Below, one piece after another: positions 12,201 to 27,200 of a stretch of DNA of 64,000 nt (the first letter of the stretch is position 1; each line of letters starts with the position of its first letter). Source of the DNA: Strigops habroptila (taxonomy: Eukaryota > Chordata > Aves > Psittaciformes > Psittacidae); assembly GCF_004027225.2 (NCBI RefSeq), contig NC_044288.2:1704719-1768718 (forward strand). The letters run 5' to 3'. The notes under the pieces are model-generated. The model was given only the letters and a program-made list of their open reading frames with translations, had not been told where the DNA came from and made no database searches. A program made the position numbers and the translations under genes.

Positions 12201-15200
12201 TGGAAAGTGTTTGCAAAATGGTCTGGAGTTGTAAAAAGATTTCCTCCTTCACTGAATGTTTTCATTCCCTTCCTCAGTAATCCAGGATAAGTTGGATCAG
12301 ATGGTCTTCTTCTGGGAGGACATCAAAGCTCGAGCAGAGGAACGTGAAATGAAGTTCCTTGATGTCTTGGAGCTTGCAGAGAAGTTCTGGTACGATATGG
12401 CAGCTCTCCTGACCACCATCAAAGACACGCAGGACATCGTTCACGACCTGGAGAGCCCAGGCATTGACCCCTCCATCATCAAGCAGCAGGTGGAAGCGGC
12501 AGAGGTGAGGACCATGGTGCTGTACCGTGTCTGGAGCTTGTCTGCACCCAGCCTGTGAGCTAAATTGGGACAGATCTTAGATATGAGCACGGCCAGAAGT
12601 GGTTGTAAAACAGTTTTGTAGGCATGCAGGCAGATTATGACATGCTCTTTCCATTGCAATTTGGAACTGCAAAGCAAAAAGCAGAAGCGTATTTCACATA
12701 TCCCTGCCCACCACCACCCCCTGTTCCAGACGAGGAAATGATGTCTAAATCACGTTATCTACTCCTGTTTTAGGAAGCTTATCAAGCATGTGGTCAGACT
12801 TGTGTGCCCACTTGTTTCGAGTGACGTGGCAGTTTGCACGGGTCTGCTCCCAGTCGGAGCTGAAGGCATCTCCCCAAGTGCTGTCTAGCGTGGGAAGTGT
12901 GTGTTTAGATTTTGGTTAGACCAGAGATAAGTGTAAAGCCGGGTGGGCTTGGATTTGTATCTTGTTTGTTTCAAATACGTGATGAAATCCACTTCAGGTG
13001 GACTTGACTCAGGCCTTGGGGAGCAGGGATTTCTTTATGCTTTGCTAAGTTTGTCCTTGCTATTCCCCTTTTAGAACCATTCTGGCTTTGCTTTGCAACT
13101 TTGGAGTCTCAAAACTAATTCCTATGTTGGCAGAATACTCCTGTAAACAGTACGTCTCTTATAAACAACACCTTCAGCCAGGCAGTCCAGGCACATGTCA
13201 AGCTAAATACAGTTGTTCTTATTTTAGCTCCCCCAACCCCTGCACACAGCAGCATCGCTGGGAGCAGGTTGGTGGTGGTGATGCCAGTGAGCAGGATGCC
13301 GCCGTCTCACTGTGTAACCTCATCCTGGGGTCTGACATCAGGCTGTCAGCCAGGGCACAGGACACCAGAGCTAGAAGGACTGTCCATGCCTTAGTTCACG
13401 GGGTGATTTTGGAAGAGCATTTAACACTGAATATGTTTCTTTTGTTGTTGTGTTCCATGCAGACCATCAAGGAGGAGACGGATGGCTTGCATGAAGAGCT
13501 GGAGTTCATCCGGCTCCTTGGAACCGACTTAATTTTTGCCTGTGGTGAAACTGAGAAACCAGAAGTGAAAAAGAGCATTGATGAGGTAGGAGAACCAGCA
13601 GCCTCTCCCTCAGATAACATCAGGTCGGAGCGAGTGGGAGCTCTGGTGGAAGAGCCTGACGAATTTTGTGGGTAATTTTGTGTTCCACAGATGAACAACG
13701 CGTGGGAAAATCTAAACAAAACATGGAAGGAGAGGCTTGAGAAGCTTGAGGAAGCCATGCAGTCAGCTGTGCAATACCAAGACACACTTCAGGTAGGAGG
13801 CAGAGCTGGTTATGTGGAGTGGGTAGGCTTTGTGAATCCTCTCCCTGGAGTTGTACTGGGATTTGCACTCACGCAAAGCAGAAAACAACTCCTGGGCAAG
13901 TGTTTGCAGCCTCTGGTAGAGCCTGAGGTCAACAATCAGCTCCGTGGAAGAGCGGATATTTGGTTGTATTTGTCTTCCCAAATCTGACTTCATTTCTGCA
14001 TGAAGCAGTAGAATGAGCCTTTTGCTGGAAGCAGGAGAGAGAAGGAAAGAGCTTGCAAATCCAAGCAGGCGTCTCTGCCCTGAAAGACAAGTTCTGTGGT
14101 TGCAGGGTGATGGAGGCACCAGCCACAGGAGGAGCACGTGTTGCCATTCCCTTTGCTAACGATGTCTTTGCTCCTTCCAGGCCATGTTTGACTGGCTGGA
14201 TAACGCCGTGATCAAACTCTGCAACATGTCTCCTGTGGGCACTGACCTCAACACGGTGAAGGAGCAAATGAACGAGATGAAGGTACGTGGGACCGGTTCT
14301 CCGGTGCTGGCTTTGCATCGCTGTGCTCGCGCTCCAGGGATTCATTTTGGTCTGGTTTTTGTCCTGCTTGTTTTGGCAGGAGTTTAAAATGGAGGTTTAC
14401 CAGCAGCAGATTGAGATGGAAAAGCTTAATCACCAAGGTGAACTGATGCTAAAAAAAGCTACAGATGAGACAGACAGAGACATCATAAAGGAACCACTGA
14501 CAGAGCTGAAACATCTCTGGGAGAATTTGGGCGAGAAGATTGCTCACAGACAGGTAGAGAGAGGATCTGGGTGCTTGCCAGTGTGGGGCTGAAACTCACG
14601 GGGATGCTCCCCCTCCTTCACCACTTAAACTCTCCTTTTCCATCCCTGTCCTTGCCCAGCATAAGTTAGAAGCCGCTCTCCTGGCACTTGGGCAGTTCCA
14701 GCACGCATTGGCCGAGCTCATGGCCTGGCTGACGCACACTGAAGAGCTTCTTGATGCTCAAAAACCCATCAATGGAGACCCAAAAGTCATTGAGGTTGAA
14801 CTTGCAAAGCACCATGTGAGTATTCCCACTCCAGGTACATCTTTAGTCTGTTCTGTTGCAGGATTTTCTTTCTCAGGGTTTGAGTTTGTTCAAGTCCATG
14901 AGAGTGGGGAGGAACTAACAAGGTGGTTTAGAGATGTCCCAGCATTTACCCGCCACATCTCTTGTAGGTGCTGAAGAACGACGTCCTGGCCCACCAGGCG
15001 ACGGTGGAGACAGTGAACAAAGCAGGCAACGAGCTGCTGGAGTCGAGCGCCGGGGATGATGCCAGCAGCCTGCGGAACCGCCTGGAGAAGCTCAACTCCT
15101 GCTGGGAGTCGGTGCTGCAGAAGACGGAGGAGCGGGAGCAGCAGCTCCAGTCCACGCTCCAGCAGGTCAGGGAGACACATCGGGGGTCCTCCCATGTGCG

Positions 15201-18200
15201 GTTGCTTCCCCCTTTGCTTTTTGGGGGAAATAAAGGGGGAAAGACTTAGAGAGACATTGGGAATTTTTTATGCCAAGTTTCTCACCTAACTCTTAGTCCT
15301 GGAGGGTTCTGAAGCAGGGTAGGCACCAGGCACACATGGTGAAGGATATCCCATGTATCTCCCACCCTGGTGCCTCCAGCTCTGCGTCTTTATCTGGTTC
15401 TGAAGCAAATGCAGTGTTAACCCTGGCGCATGATCAATGGTGGCTGATGTCATCTGATCCTGATTCTATGTTTCTGAACAGGCCCAGGGTTTCCATGGTG
15501 AGATTGAAGACTTCCTCCTGTGGCTAACGAGAATGGAGAGCCAATTGTCGGCATCAAAACCCACAGGAGGGCTGCCAGAAACTGCCCGGGAACAGCTCAA
15601 TGCCCACATGGTAATTTCTTAGGAGAGAGTTTTTTAGTGCTTTTAATTCAGCAAGCTCCTGTCAAATACCAGCATCAAAACTTCTCCCTTCTGTATCTAA
15701 TGGGAAGGAAAGTGCTTCTCTGGTCTCTTTGAACAGATAATTTTGCACTTGATGCCTGGTACAGGTACCATGGTGCTTTAACCACCTTCCTCTGCTCAAA
15801 ATGACGTGCTGCTGTCACTTCCCTGCGTGCCCTGAGCCTCGTTTTCTCACCACCCTGACTTGCAGCCAGCCATGGCCCTTCTCCAAGCTCTTCCCTTGTC
15901 TAACACCTCGGTGCTGCCTCCCTTGCAGGAGCTCTACAGCCAGCTCAAAGCCAAGGAGGACACCTACAGCCAGCTGCTGGCCAAGGGGCGACTGATGCTG
16001 CTGAACCGCGACGACTCGGGCTCAGGCTCAAAGACGGAGCAGAGCGTAGCGCTGCTGGAGCAGAAATGGTGCCTTGTCAGCACCAAGATGGAGGAGAGAA
16101 AGGTAGTGTTGGTGGAGATGTCCACCCTAATCCTGTGAGCTGGTCTAAAAGCAGCAGCAGTTGCTCCCTGCTTTGCTGCTTTGCTGTCCCAGGAGGGATG
16201 GAACCGGTCAGGGCAGGAGAGGAGGCTGGGGTTTCCTTTTGGACACCTTTCTTTGTTGTTCAGGTTGCATTTGTGCTGCCTGAGCATCAAGCTGTTAGTG
16301 TTTCTTGTAGCTAGTCATCAGAGTTGGTTAAATCCCACAGAAAATGAGAGTAAATTGAGCTGTGGGTTAGTATAAAGGAGAAGTGGGAAGAAACCTCCCG
16401 CTTTGAAAGGCTTTGTTGGTCCCCCACAAGGCAGCAGGCTGAGTCCTCCTGCAAGCTGCCTCCATCCGAGGCTTTTGGCCGGTGATGAGATAAAACAAGG
16501 GATACAGTGGTCTCAGCCCGGAATAAATGTGTGCTGCTGCAGCTGCTGCCGTTGAAACACCATCCACCTCATTGAGCCGCGCTCCCATGGCGATGCCGCT
16601 CTCAGGAAGCTGAGGGTGACGCAGCTGCTCGGGTGCTGATGAAGGTCTCCCCTTTCAGAGGCCATTCTTGTTTGGAAAGGAAGCGTTGGCTTTCACCAAA
16701 ACCCCCTCCCTGTGGTAAACAAGCCGCGTTCCCGGGCTGAGGCGAGGAGGTCCCTTTAGAGCGACATTCCGGCAGGGACACAAAGGCTGCCTCTGTCTGT
16801 GAAGCCGCGGATCGAGAGCTCTCACCCTCCACGTTGTGTTTTCTTCCCCTTCCCTTTTTCCCTTCCCGCTGCTTCAGGCGAAGCTGGAGGAGGCGCTGGC
16901 CCTGGCCACGGACTTCCAGAACTCCCTCCAGGACTTCATCAACTGGCTCACACTGGCCGAGCAGAGCCTGAACATCGCACCCCCGCCCAGCCTCCTCCTC
17001 AGCGCCGTGCTGGCCCAGATCGATGAGCACAAGGTACCGGTGCTGCGAGCACCCAAGGGGTCCCCAGGATGCAGGAGGGAACAAGGGTGGCTCCTCATCA
17101 CCCCTACTCACAGGTGCAGCTCCCCTCACACACGGGACATTTTGCTGTTCGCAGGTGTTTGCCAATGAGGTGAATGCTCATCGGGATCGGATCATCGAGC
17201 TGGATCAAACTGGGAACCAGTTAAAGTTTCTCAGTCAAAAGCAGGATGTGGTGTTGATCAAGAACCTGCTGGTGAGCGTCCAGTCCCGCTGGGAGAAGGT
17301 CGTCCAGCGCTCGGTGGAGCGGGGACGGGCTCTTGATGATGCCAGGAAGCGAGCTAAGCAGGTGAGAAACATGGGAAGGGTGTGACAGAGCCTGGGGTAT
17401 ATCCAGCCTTGGAGGGCAGAAGGTTCCAGGACCAGAAAGGTACTTGGAGACACCACCAGCATTAAGTTTCAGACTTGCTCCTGTTTCTTTGCAGTTCCAT
17501 GAAGCTTGGAAGAAGCTGATCGATTGGCTGGAGGATGCAGAGAATCACCTGGACTCAGAGCTGGAGATTTCCAATGATCCCGACAAAATCAAGCTCCAGC
17601 TTTCCAAACACAAGGTAGAGTTTTGCCAAAGCAAAACTGGTGCTGAACGCTGGGTGAAAGGGTGCATTGTTGGGAGGGGAGCAGGGCAACATCTCCTCTG
17701 CTCTCAGGGCAGGGGAAAGGCATGTCCATGCTTACCACTGCCATGGGAAACATTCATGTGGGGGTCTTCACTAGCACCATGTATCTTCAGAGAGCCAAGG
17801 CCAGGCTTTTTGAAGCAGTTTTGTTTTCTCTCTGGTTCCCAGGAGTTCCAGAAGACACTCGGGGGGAAGCAGCCCGTCTACGACACCACCATCAGAACGG
17901 GCAGAGCCCTCAAAGAAAAAGCGTTGCTTGCAGATGACACTCAAAAGTTGGACAATTTACTGGGAGAAGTCCGGGATAAGTGGGACACAGTGTGTGGCAA
18001 ATCTGTGGAAAGGTAAGTCCAGCCCCAGCCTTGTACCAACAGCACTTGTTTGCCCATGGCAATGACTAAACACACCGACCAGGCGCGTTTCCGAGGGTGG
18101 TTGAAGGAGGTCACTGGAACAAGACAAAAGGAGGTGAGTTTGTTCATGGAAGTTCATGGGGATGTTTGCTTTTCAGGCAGCACAAGCTGGAAGAAGCCCT

Positions 18201-21200
18201 CTTGTTCTCTGGCCAGTTCATGGATGCACTGCAGGCCTTAGTGGACTGGCTTTACAAGGTGGAACCCCAGTTAGCTGAAGACCAACCTGTCCACGGTGAC
18301 CTGGATCTGGTCATGAACCTGATGGATGCTCACAAGGTGAGAGTGTCTTCTCCAGCTCTCCTCTGAGGCATGAGATGAGTTTTCCTTCCCCAAGAGCCAT
18401 AGAAGAGAGAAGCTTTGCTGCAGAGCTGCTTTGCTTTGCTGCAGTGGACAAGGAGGGCAAAACAAGTGGGAAGAAACTTTTACATTACTGGCAAGGATAC
18501 AGGAGCTGGAGCTCCATTCTTCTGAGGTGCTACTAGCCAGATCTGTTGAAGGCTTAGTTTGAAAAGGTGGCTGGATTTATAGTCCTGTATAAACTTTGGT
18601 CTTGGCAGTTCTCTGCAGCGTGTCTTGGAGACAGCTCCTGGGTTTGGATCAGGTTGTACATTGAATTCCCTGGACAGGGCTCCATGCAAGGCAGCCACTG
18701 TGTTGCAGAGGCTGGAGCTTGCCTGCTGTAGGTCACAACTGCTTCTGCCAGGGTGTAAAGTTGTTGTACCTACACCAAAACATGCTCGGGAGCTGCCTGT
18801 TCTGCCTGGCTTCCTGCTTACCATCCCATCACACTAGATTATGTTGGATCCCTGATGTGGATGCAGAACCATGTTCCATAGTCATTTCAGATGTGCCTCC
18901 CATATGAAACAACCTGCTAGGACTGGCCAGCCCTGCTCAGCTTCTGCCCTCTGTCCCTGCAGGTCTTCCAGAAGGAGCTGGGGAAGCGCACGGGCACAGT
19001 GCAGGTACTCAAGCGCTCCGGCCGGGAGCTCATCGAGAACAGCCGCGATGACACGACCTGGGTGAAGGTGCAGCTGCAGGAGCTGAGCAACCGGTGGGAC
19101 ACGGTGTGCAAGCTGTCTGTGTCCAAACAAACCCGCCTGGAACAGGCCTTGAAGCAGGTGAGCAGAAGGCTATGGCTGGAAATGGTCTCGGAGAGCTTTG
19201 CTGGGCTCCACCTTTGGGCCAGGAAGTCAACACAAGCCTCAGAGAAGAGGTTTTGTCCAGTGGCTGGTCTCCTGGCCAAGCAGGACACCCCAGCCCTGCA
19301 GCAGTTACCAGTGAGAACTGCAAAGGAGCGGGTTGCTGTCGGTTATTTACTTATTCTTTACCCAAAGAAGAGCCAATAAAGGCTGATTAGAAAAGGGAGG
19401 ATGGAAAGATCTCGCTGTTGTGCACAGCAGGAATAGAGCTGTGATCAGACTGTCCAGGCTGGGGTTTGCTGATGTCCAGTGCAAGAAGGAAACCTGGATT
19501 GGAGCTAAAGGGGGGGTGTTCAGCCGTTGCAAGACCCATCTGCTGGTGCTGCACAAATACAGGCCAACAGACAGGACTTTTTTTCCTTCTTTTAGTTTGT
19601 TTTCCAAGTCCCTCTCAGCCCTTTGTCTCCCCAGCTCCCAGCAGGGGCTCGAGCAGTGTTGCAGGAGGAGGAGACCTGATGCCTTTGCTTTTGTCGCCAC
19701 AGGCAGAGGAGTTCAGGACGGCCGTGCACATGCTGCTGGAGTGGCTCTCGGAGGCAGAGCAATCCCTGCGCTTCCGGGGAGCGCTTCCCGATGATGCCGA
19801 GGCGCTGCAGTCCCTCATCGACACGCACAAGGTACCGGGGAGCTCTGGAACTCAGCCCGAGCAAAGCTGATGGGGAGGACATTGCTAAATCATTCACTTG
19901 GGCCTTTCAGGAGTTCATGAAGAAGGTGGAGGAGAAGCGAGTGGATGTGAATGCAGCGGTGGGCATGGGGGAGGTCATCCTGGCTGCCTGCCATCCCGAC
20001 TGCATCACCACCATCAAACACTGGATCACCATCATCCGAGCCAGGTTCGAGGAGGTGAGTGCAGTGGGCGCTGTTGCAGGTGGATGGTGATGGATGGCTG
20101 CAGGGTTGCCTGCCCAGAGCTGGGCTGATGGTCATCTCTGTGTTCCCAACAGGTTCTCACGTGGGCAAAGCAGCACCAGCAGAGGCTGGAGTCTGCACTT
20201 TCTGAGCTGGTGGCGAATGCAGAGCTTCTGGAAGAGCTCCTGGCTTGGATCCAGTGGGCTGAGACCACCCTGATCCAGCGGGACCAGGAGCCCATGCCAC
20301 AAAATATTGATCAGGTCAAAGCCCTCATCTCCGAACACCAGGTAAGTCCAGTCCCGAACACGGTGGGCACTTGGGATTGGGGCAGGAAGCGGGTTTCCTG
20401 CCCCTCCATGGAGGAGACATTGACCTCTTTTGGAAGTCCCTATTAAAACAGGAGGTGACCCAACCAGAGCTGTCACCTGGGAGCAAAGCCAGCCCAGGGG
20501 ATGAGCTTGCACATTTGCAGATCCAAGCCAGTGCTATGCCATAGCTTGACCACAAGCTTACCTCTCCTCTATGGCCTTGCCATGTCCCAGCAAGGACCTG
20601 GAGCAAGAGGAGACCGAAAACATCTTGAAACTGCAAAGGTTTTCTTGTCCCTTCTTTATTTTCACAGTCCTTTATGGAGGAGATGACACGGAAACAGCCA
20701 GATGTGGACCGGGTGACGAAGACGTACAAGAGGAAAGCTACTGAGCCCCCCCACGGGCCTTTCATTGAGAAGTCCCGCAGCAACAGTATGTCCCTGCTTG
20801 ATCCGTGGTGAAACGTGCTATGATAGGAGGAAATGAAATGCATAGGGAACTAATTAACTTTGATTATCAATTAATGAGGCATCCTGCCTTGACAGCCACC
20901 AGGAAGGTGGTTGAAACTTGTCAGGAGGGGAAAATCCAGGTGGCGTTTGCCAAAACCCCTGTGCTGGGGCGTGTGGAGCTCGTGCTGTCGCTGCTCTTCC
21001 CTTTCTCTCTGCAGTTGCTTTGAGATGAGGTTTTGGGTCTTTTCTTATGTTGTTTCTTGAAGCCAGAGTCCAGTATGAATTCCTAAGTGCAGAGGGAGCA
21101 CCGGGGAGGTTGGATGTAGAGCCATCCATCACCATGTCCTCCTGCCTGGGGACACTGCATCCCTTCGGAGAGCAGCCAGCAAGGACCGCTCAGACTTGCT

Positions 21201-24200
21201 GAAACCCATCAACACCACCTCGAACAATTCCTTTTCTCCCTTTTTTTACAGGAAAATCCTTGAGTCAGGCCGCCCCCCCCAGCATGCCCATTATCTCCCA
21301 GTCGGAAACAAAGAACCCCCGGATAAACCAGCTCTCGGCCCGCTGGCAGCAGGTCTGGTTGCTGGCGCTGGAGCGGCAGCGGAAGCTCAATGATGCCCTG
21401 GACAGGCTGGAGGAGGTAACAGCCACTGGCTGCTTGGGGATGGGGAAGGGAGCAGTGCTGTGGGTTGCTGAGAAGCATTTCGCATTAGTGCTGCCTCTTG
21501 AGTTGCCCACTCTTGCAGACAGCTTCTGCTGCCTGGCTGAAGATACCAACAGAAACAGATATGCCTAAAATACGAAGGCTGAAAACTAACTTCTGTAATT
21601 AACTGCCTATTAATGAACTGCTTCATGCCGCTGCAGTCGGTATCTGTAACAACAGCCAGGCCTGTACTCCTAGTGCTTAGTTTAACAATTACTGTCTCTT
21701 ATCTTTTCCAAACATCTAATGTAATTTTTGTTTTTATTTATGCTTAACAAAGCAGCTATGCCCAGAAGTGAGTGTTTTTGGTTTTTGTTGCTTTTGCTGT
21801 AGGTCAGTTCAGTTTATACGTATTAATGTTTTTTCTTTGTTGCTTTGAACTCCCAAGAATGTTTAGAGGAAAAAGAAAATGCTTAAAAATGGTGGCATTA
21901 CCTTGTTGTGAACTGCTTGAGCTTGGGGTGGTGGCGTGTGTGTGTGTCATGGGAGCCCTTTCAAGGGGGGATAAAAAGGGTGTTGATTTAAACTGGAGGG
22001 TGAGTGGCTCAGCTGAGGCCAGTGGCAGAGCCACAGGGATGGGGTTTGTAGGGCTGAGCTGTGTTCCAGTCTTACCTGGAAGATGAGCAATAAATCCCTT
22101 CTTTGCTGCTTAGAGGGAAAGATAGAGGGGAGCCATGTGCCGAAAATGATGCCAGTAATGAGTATTCCTCCCGAGCAAAGCCTGGGGAGGCATCATCCCC
22201 AAATTCCCAAGCAAGTGCGTGTGTGTGTCTGTGTGCAAGTAGCTGATATCTCTGCCTATGTGTACGTATACCAGCATGGGGGATGCTGCATCCCATGTCC
22301 ATGGGTCCATGGTGCGCGGTCCACGTGGTGACTGTTGGCTACGCTGTGTGTCTTTCTGTCTGGAAAGTCAATTTGAGTGGCCCCCTCATCTGGATAAACC
22401 CAGATAAACCTTCCAAGAGGGTGGGCAGTTGCTTTAGCAGCAGCAGCTCAGCACAGGCTCAGCTGGAGGCTGGTGTTTGAGGGTGCTGTAGAGCCGGGGG
22501 TGCTGCTTCCTCAGGGATTTTCCCCACTGACTCTTGTGGGTTTCCTTCCAGTTGAAGGAATTTGCAAACTTCGACTTCGACGTGTGGCGGAAGAAGTACA
22601 TGCGCTGGATGAACCACAAGAAATCCCGCGTCATGGACTTCTTCCGGCGCATCGACAAGGATCAGGATGGGAAGATCACCCGGCAGGAATTTATCGATGG
22701 AATCCTGGCCTCTAGTAAGTACCTGTCTGCCTGAAATGAGCTCAGAAATGGCCACCTCGGTGTGACAAGGTTGTCCCTGCTTGAGGACCAAGACGCTAAG
22801 AAAACTGGGTTGTTCAGCCTGAAGAAGAGAAGGCTCCTTGAGGGGAGACCTTAGAGCAGCTCCAGTGCCAACAGGGGCAAGAAAAAACTCGGAGGAGGTT
22901 TTGGACAAGGGCCTGTAGGGACAAGCCAAGGGGAATGGCTTTAACCTGCCAGAGGGGAGATTGAGGTGAGCTCTGAGGCAGAAGCTCTTCCCTGTGAGGG
23001 TGCTGAGGTGCTGGCACAGGGTGCCCAGAGAAGCTGTGGCTGCCCCATCCCTGGCAGTGTTCAAGGCCAGGCTGGACACAGGGGCTTGGAGCAACCTGCT
23101 CTAGTGGAAGGTGTCCCTGCCCGTGGCAGGGGGTTGGAGCTGGATGAGCTTTAAGGTCTCTTCCAACCCAAACCATTCTGTGATTCTATGCTGACCATGC
23201 TCTGACATCCCTGATTCTGATGACTGAGGTTCCTGTGTCAGTTGCTCATTTCTCTCTCCTTCCAGAATTCCCCACGACAAAGCTGGAGATGACGGCGGTG
23301 GCTGATATCTTTGACCGTGATGGTGACGGCTACATCGATTACTATGAGTTTGTGGCTGCTCTCCATCCCAACAAGGATGCCTACCGCCCCACCACTGATG
23401 CCGACAAGATCGAAGATGAGGTAAAGCACCAGAAGAGATGCGTCATCAGGGGTGTTGGGGTAGTTCAGGCTGTGGAGAAGACAAAAAGGACTGGAAAAAA
23501 AAGGATTGTGGTGGTGCTGAGCCAAAATAATTGGCTGGTTCTGACAGAACCCACCGTGTTTTTGAAGGAAAGGCTGCTTAGGTCTGTGTTTTATCCAGGA
23601 GACTCCCGAAATCCTGGTCCCTAACATCTCTCTGTTGATGATGGCAGGTCACCAGGCAAGTGGCCCAGTGCAAGTGTGCCAAGAGATTTCAAGTGGAGCA
23701 GATCGGCGAGAACAAATACCGGGTAAGGCAGAGGGGGCCAAATCCTGCTCCCCATTCCCACCTGGGGCAGGGGGATCACCGGCGGGGTGCCAGGCACCTC
23801 GTCCTCCAGCTCCCAACGGAGGTGGCTGGGCCATGTTTGCCCAGCGCCGTCCTCGGCCCCAGGGCGTTCCCTAAACTGGGAGAGCATAAAAGTGTTCCTG
23901 TTCTGGGGCAGCCGTCCCTGTGAAATGCTGCATTCACTGCGCCCGCAGCCGCCCTTGAAGTGTTCCTCGTGGATGAGTGTACCTTCCGCCTGTGTTTTTC
24001 TTAGCTTGCTCCCGAAGAAGGGAGGATAATTTCCTTAAAGAATCTCTTTGTACCGAGCTCGCTGTTTACGTTTGGGATCGTTCACCGAGGTGAACCGGTG
24101 ACACGAGCTGGCCAGCTGGTTCCTGCCCTGTTCCTAGTTGTGGGGCCAACGCTCCGGCCGGGAGGAGCGGAGCCTCAGCGCTCGCCCCCCGCCTGCACCA

Positions 24201-27200
24201 GGCTCCCCCAGCTTCCACCCTCCACCCAAATAGCATAAACCCCACGGATCTCTACCTACCTACAGTTAACAGTTCTCATTATTATTGCACTGTTAATCCC
24301 ATTAAATGTTTTTCTTGTTTTTCTTTCCCCTCCTCTTCCTCTTGACTTTCCTCCCCCCATCTCCTCTCCCTCCGTAGTTCTTCCTCGGCAATCAGGTACA
24401 GTTTGCCTTGTGATGCTGCCTCTCACCTCCTTATTTTTGTTAACAAATGTAGCTCTGTGTGTCCTGTCCTTTGTTGCTGTGGGAGGATGTGATCTGTGAG
24501 CACTGCTCAGCAGAGCCTGGTACAGGGGAGTGCCTGGGCTGGGAGGGCCACCTGAAAAAAAGACTGCATTGGGCAGAAAAAAAGGGAAAAATTCAATGGA
24601 AAAAGTAGGATTTGACAAAAACGGAGAGATCTTTCCTCTCTGTGGCTCCTTTCTCATATATATTGGGGGTGCTGATGGGAAGCAGTGGCAAATCACAGCA
24701 CCCTATGTGGGGAGCACCTACCTGCATGAGGGCTGTACCAGGCTCTGAATGGGTTTGGATCCCAATCACCATGGAATGAGAACATTGAGTCCTCCCCTTT
24801 AATCCTGTAGGTAACGATAACTAAACCCTCATCTCCCTGCACCTCCTGAGTAACTCCTAACTGGAGCAAGGCTCACAAAACCTGCATGTATCCCCATCAT
24901 GTCATGAGCCGTGGCGAGCGGGGCAGCGTGAGTGCTGGCTGGCTCAGGGGGCAGAGCCCTTTCTTTAATGGGACTGGAGCATCACGTGCCATTAGCACTC
25001 GAATAAAAGAGCACATTTTTCATGTAGAATGATGGTGCCCTACCAAAAACATGCTCAAAAAGAAACAAACTTGGGTGGCAGAGCGGATGGATCCAAGAGA
25101 GCTCTGGCTATCATTTAGGCAGTGATTTATAGAAACGTTTTCAACAGCAACTGAAGAATAATGTCAGTGTGGCAGAGGAAATGAGAATTGACTTGTCCCT
25201 GGTGCAGAACAAGCTCTTGAAGGACACCTTACACAGAGCCCAGAGAGTGGGAAGGCAACTCCCTGCCCTCCTCATGCCCAGGGCACTGCAGCTTTGCCAA
25301 GCGTGGCTGCGACAGCTCTTTCACCATGAGCCTGTTTTGGTAGGACCCTGGAGCAGGGAGTCCCCGCAGTGCGTGGTCCAGAGTCCCATGTCCCTGTGGG
25401 AGGAGACGCTGTTTCCTCCTGCCCCTCTGACCCATCCCAGTGGCTTTGCACTCTCTGTTTGCATTTAATCTCCTGGGTTTTCCATTCTTATCCACCCAGG
25501 GAAAACATTGCTGCTATTTTTTTTCTTGTTTTTAATCATCCTGAAGATGGTTCTTGATTCCAAAGGCGGGTTCCTCCATCTTCTCATCACAGCAGATGCT
25601 CTGTAGACCTGGATGCAGAGCTGCTGCATCCAGGCTCCCGGTGTCCCACATCAGCTGTGGTGCTGAGGGCAACCAGGAGCCTGGGCTTGGCTGTCCAGGA
25701 GATTCAGGGGAGCTTTGTACAACAGACACATGCTTCTGATCGAGGGTGCACTCGTTTGATATCGCAGGTGTTTAAAATCACTAATGAACATTGCAATCAC
25801 TAATCGACATTGCTGTGGGATTCCTGCCTGGATTCCCATCACTCTGCACTCACCAAAACATCCTCACAGGGTGATCTCTGTGGCGGGGGCTTTCTGGCTG
25901 CTGGGGTCAAGTCTGAGGCTCAGTGAAATCCCTGGACTTCAGACTTGATGAGAAGAGGTTCCTGGCTGAGCGGTGCAGCGCTGCTTTGCCTCGCTGATGC
26001 ACCGGCACTCAGTGAGCTGGATCCGCCGGCTCTGTTCCACGTGGGCTGCACCGGGAGGGGCATTGCATTGCCAGCCTCTTATTTCATTCACAGTAGAAAG
26101 AAACTACAGTTCTGGCTGGAAAAAACCCATCCAAAGACCAAATTCCAAAATCTCATTCGCTGCTCTAAAAAAATTCCCTCTTTCCAGCTTTAAAACTGAA
26201 GGATTTGGGGAGTTGCATCATCTTAAAACCACGCAGCAGAAGAACTCCTGTAAATTGGTGCTAGCCTGTGCTTCCTCCAGAAGAACCTGTCTGGAGAAAC
26301 CTGAAATTGCTCAGTAGATCACTACCAGGATGTGGAGCAGCCCGCGGTGGGAAGGGGCCGGGTGTCCTTTATCATGTCCCCCTTGTCTGAACTCTTTCTT
26401 GGCTCCGCAGTTCGGCGATTCCCAGCAGCTGCGGCTGGTCCGTATCCTGCGGAGCACGGTCATGGTCCGTGTCGGGGGAGGATGGATGGCCCTGGATGAA
26501 TTCCTAGTCAAGAATGATCCTTGCAGAGGTAAGGCAGCTTCTGGGTTTTACACAGCCAGTGTCTTCTCGCCCAGAACTTGTCTGCTGTGACTGAACGAGT
26601 GGATGGTGCTGGAGTGGGTCTGGGGTATCCAAGTAACAGGAGGGAGCTGGGGAAAACACATCCACAGAACTTAAAATCAAAAGGTTTGGTGATACTGTGA
26701 CAGTATTTAGCCAGGGGTCTTGGGAAGAGGAGAGGGAAAGGATGTGGTTCTTGTTCTAAGACCCAAGTGAGTGTTGCTGCGTTGCGTGCTGGGGGTCTCA
26801 GCTTTGAAGCAGTCAGTCTGTATGTGTGACTCTGAGTGAGGGAGTGAGCTTCATAAAGGTGACCTGAAAGAATTCAGAAGATTCAAAGCCAGGAGATGGT
26901 AAAATCCTGGTCTGAGGCACTCTGGGGAGAAGATGCTCCAGCGCAGAATCAGTGAACCCATGGTACTGAGGCACTGAGCTGTGGCCACAGGGCACTGATG
27001 GTCCAGGCTTGTCCTGGTGAATAAGGAGACATTTCTCCTGTGACTTTGAACTACTGGTTTCTCTCTGATGTATTTCTAAGACAAGTTTTCTCAGTTCATC
27101 TGTCATCCCTTTAGAGCAGTGGCGTAAGGAACTAATTTGAAAACCCTGAGCTGTACAGGACCGTGCACCTTAAATACAGCAGCAAGAGCTGCTGATGGTA

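Noticed and set aside
13600-13690. Possible retained intron or extra coding between exons 13463-13585 and 13691-13792
   Set aside because: The short gap stays open for a while but contains a stop before the next exon and has good donor and acceptor sites; it is a normal 105-bp intron.
22459-23094. 211-codon open frame on the - strand
   Set aside because: It runs through a CR1 fragment and antisense of the EF-hand exon. Similar frames recur at each CR1 copy (e.g. 39,621-39,986, 5,161-5,646).
25149-25260. AG acceptor-like site followed by an open, glutamine/leucine-rich stretch inside the GAR-domain intron
   Set aside because: No matching donor in the correct phase and no place in the GAR fold for it; MACF1 continues directly from KYR(FFLGNQ) to FGDSQQ.
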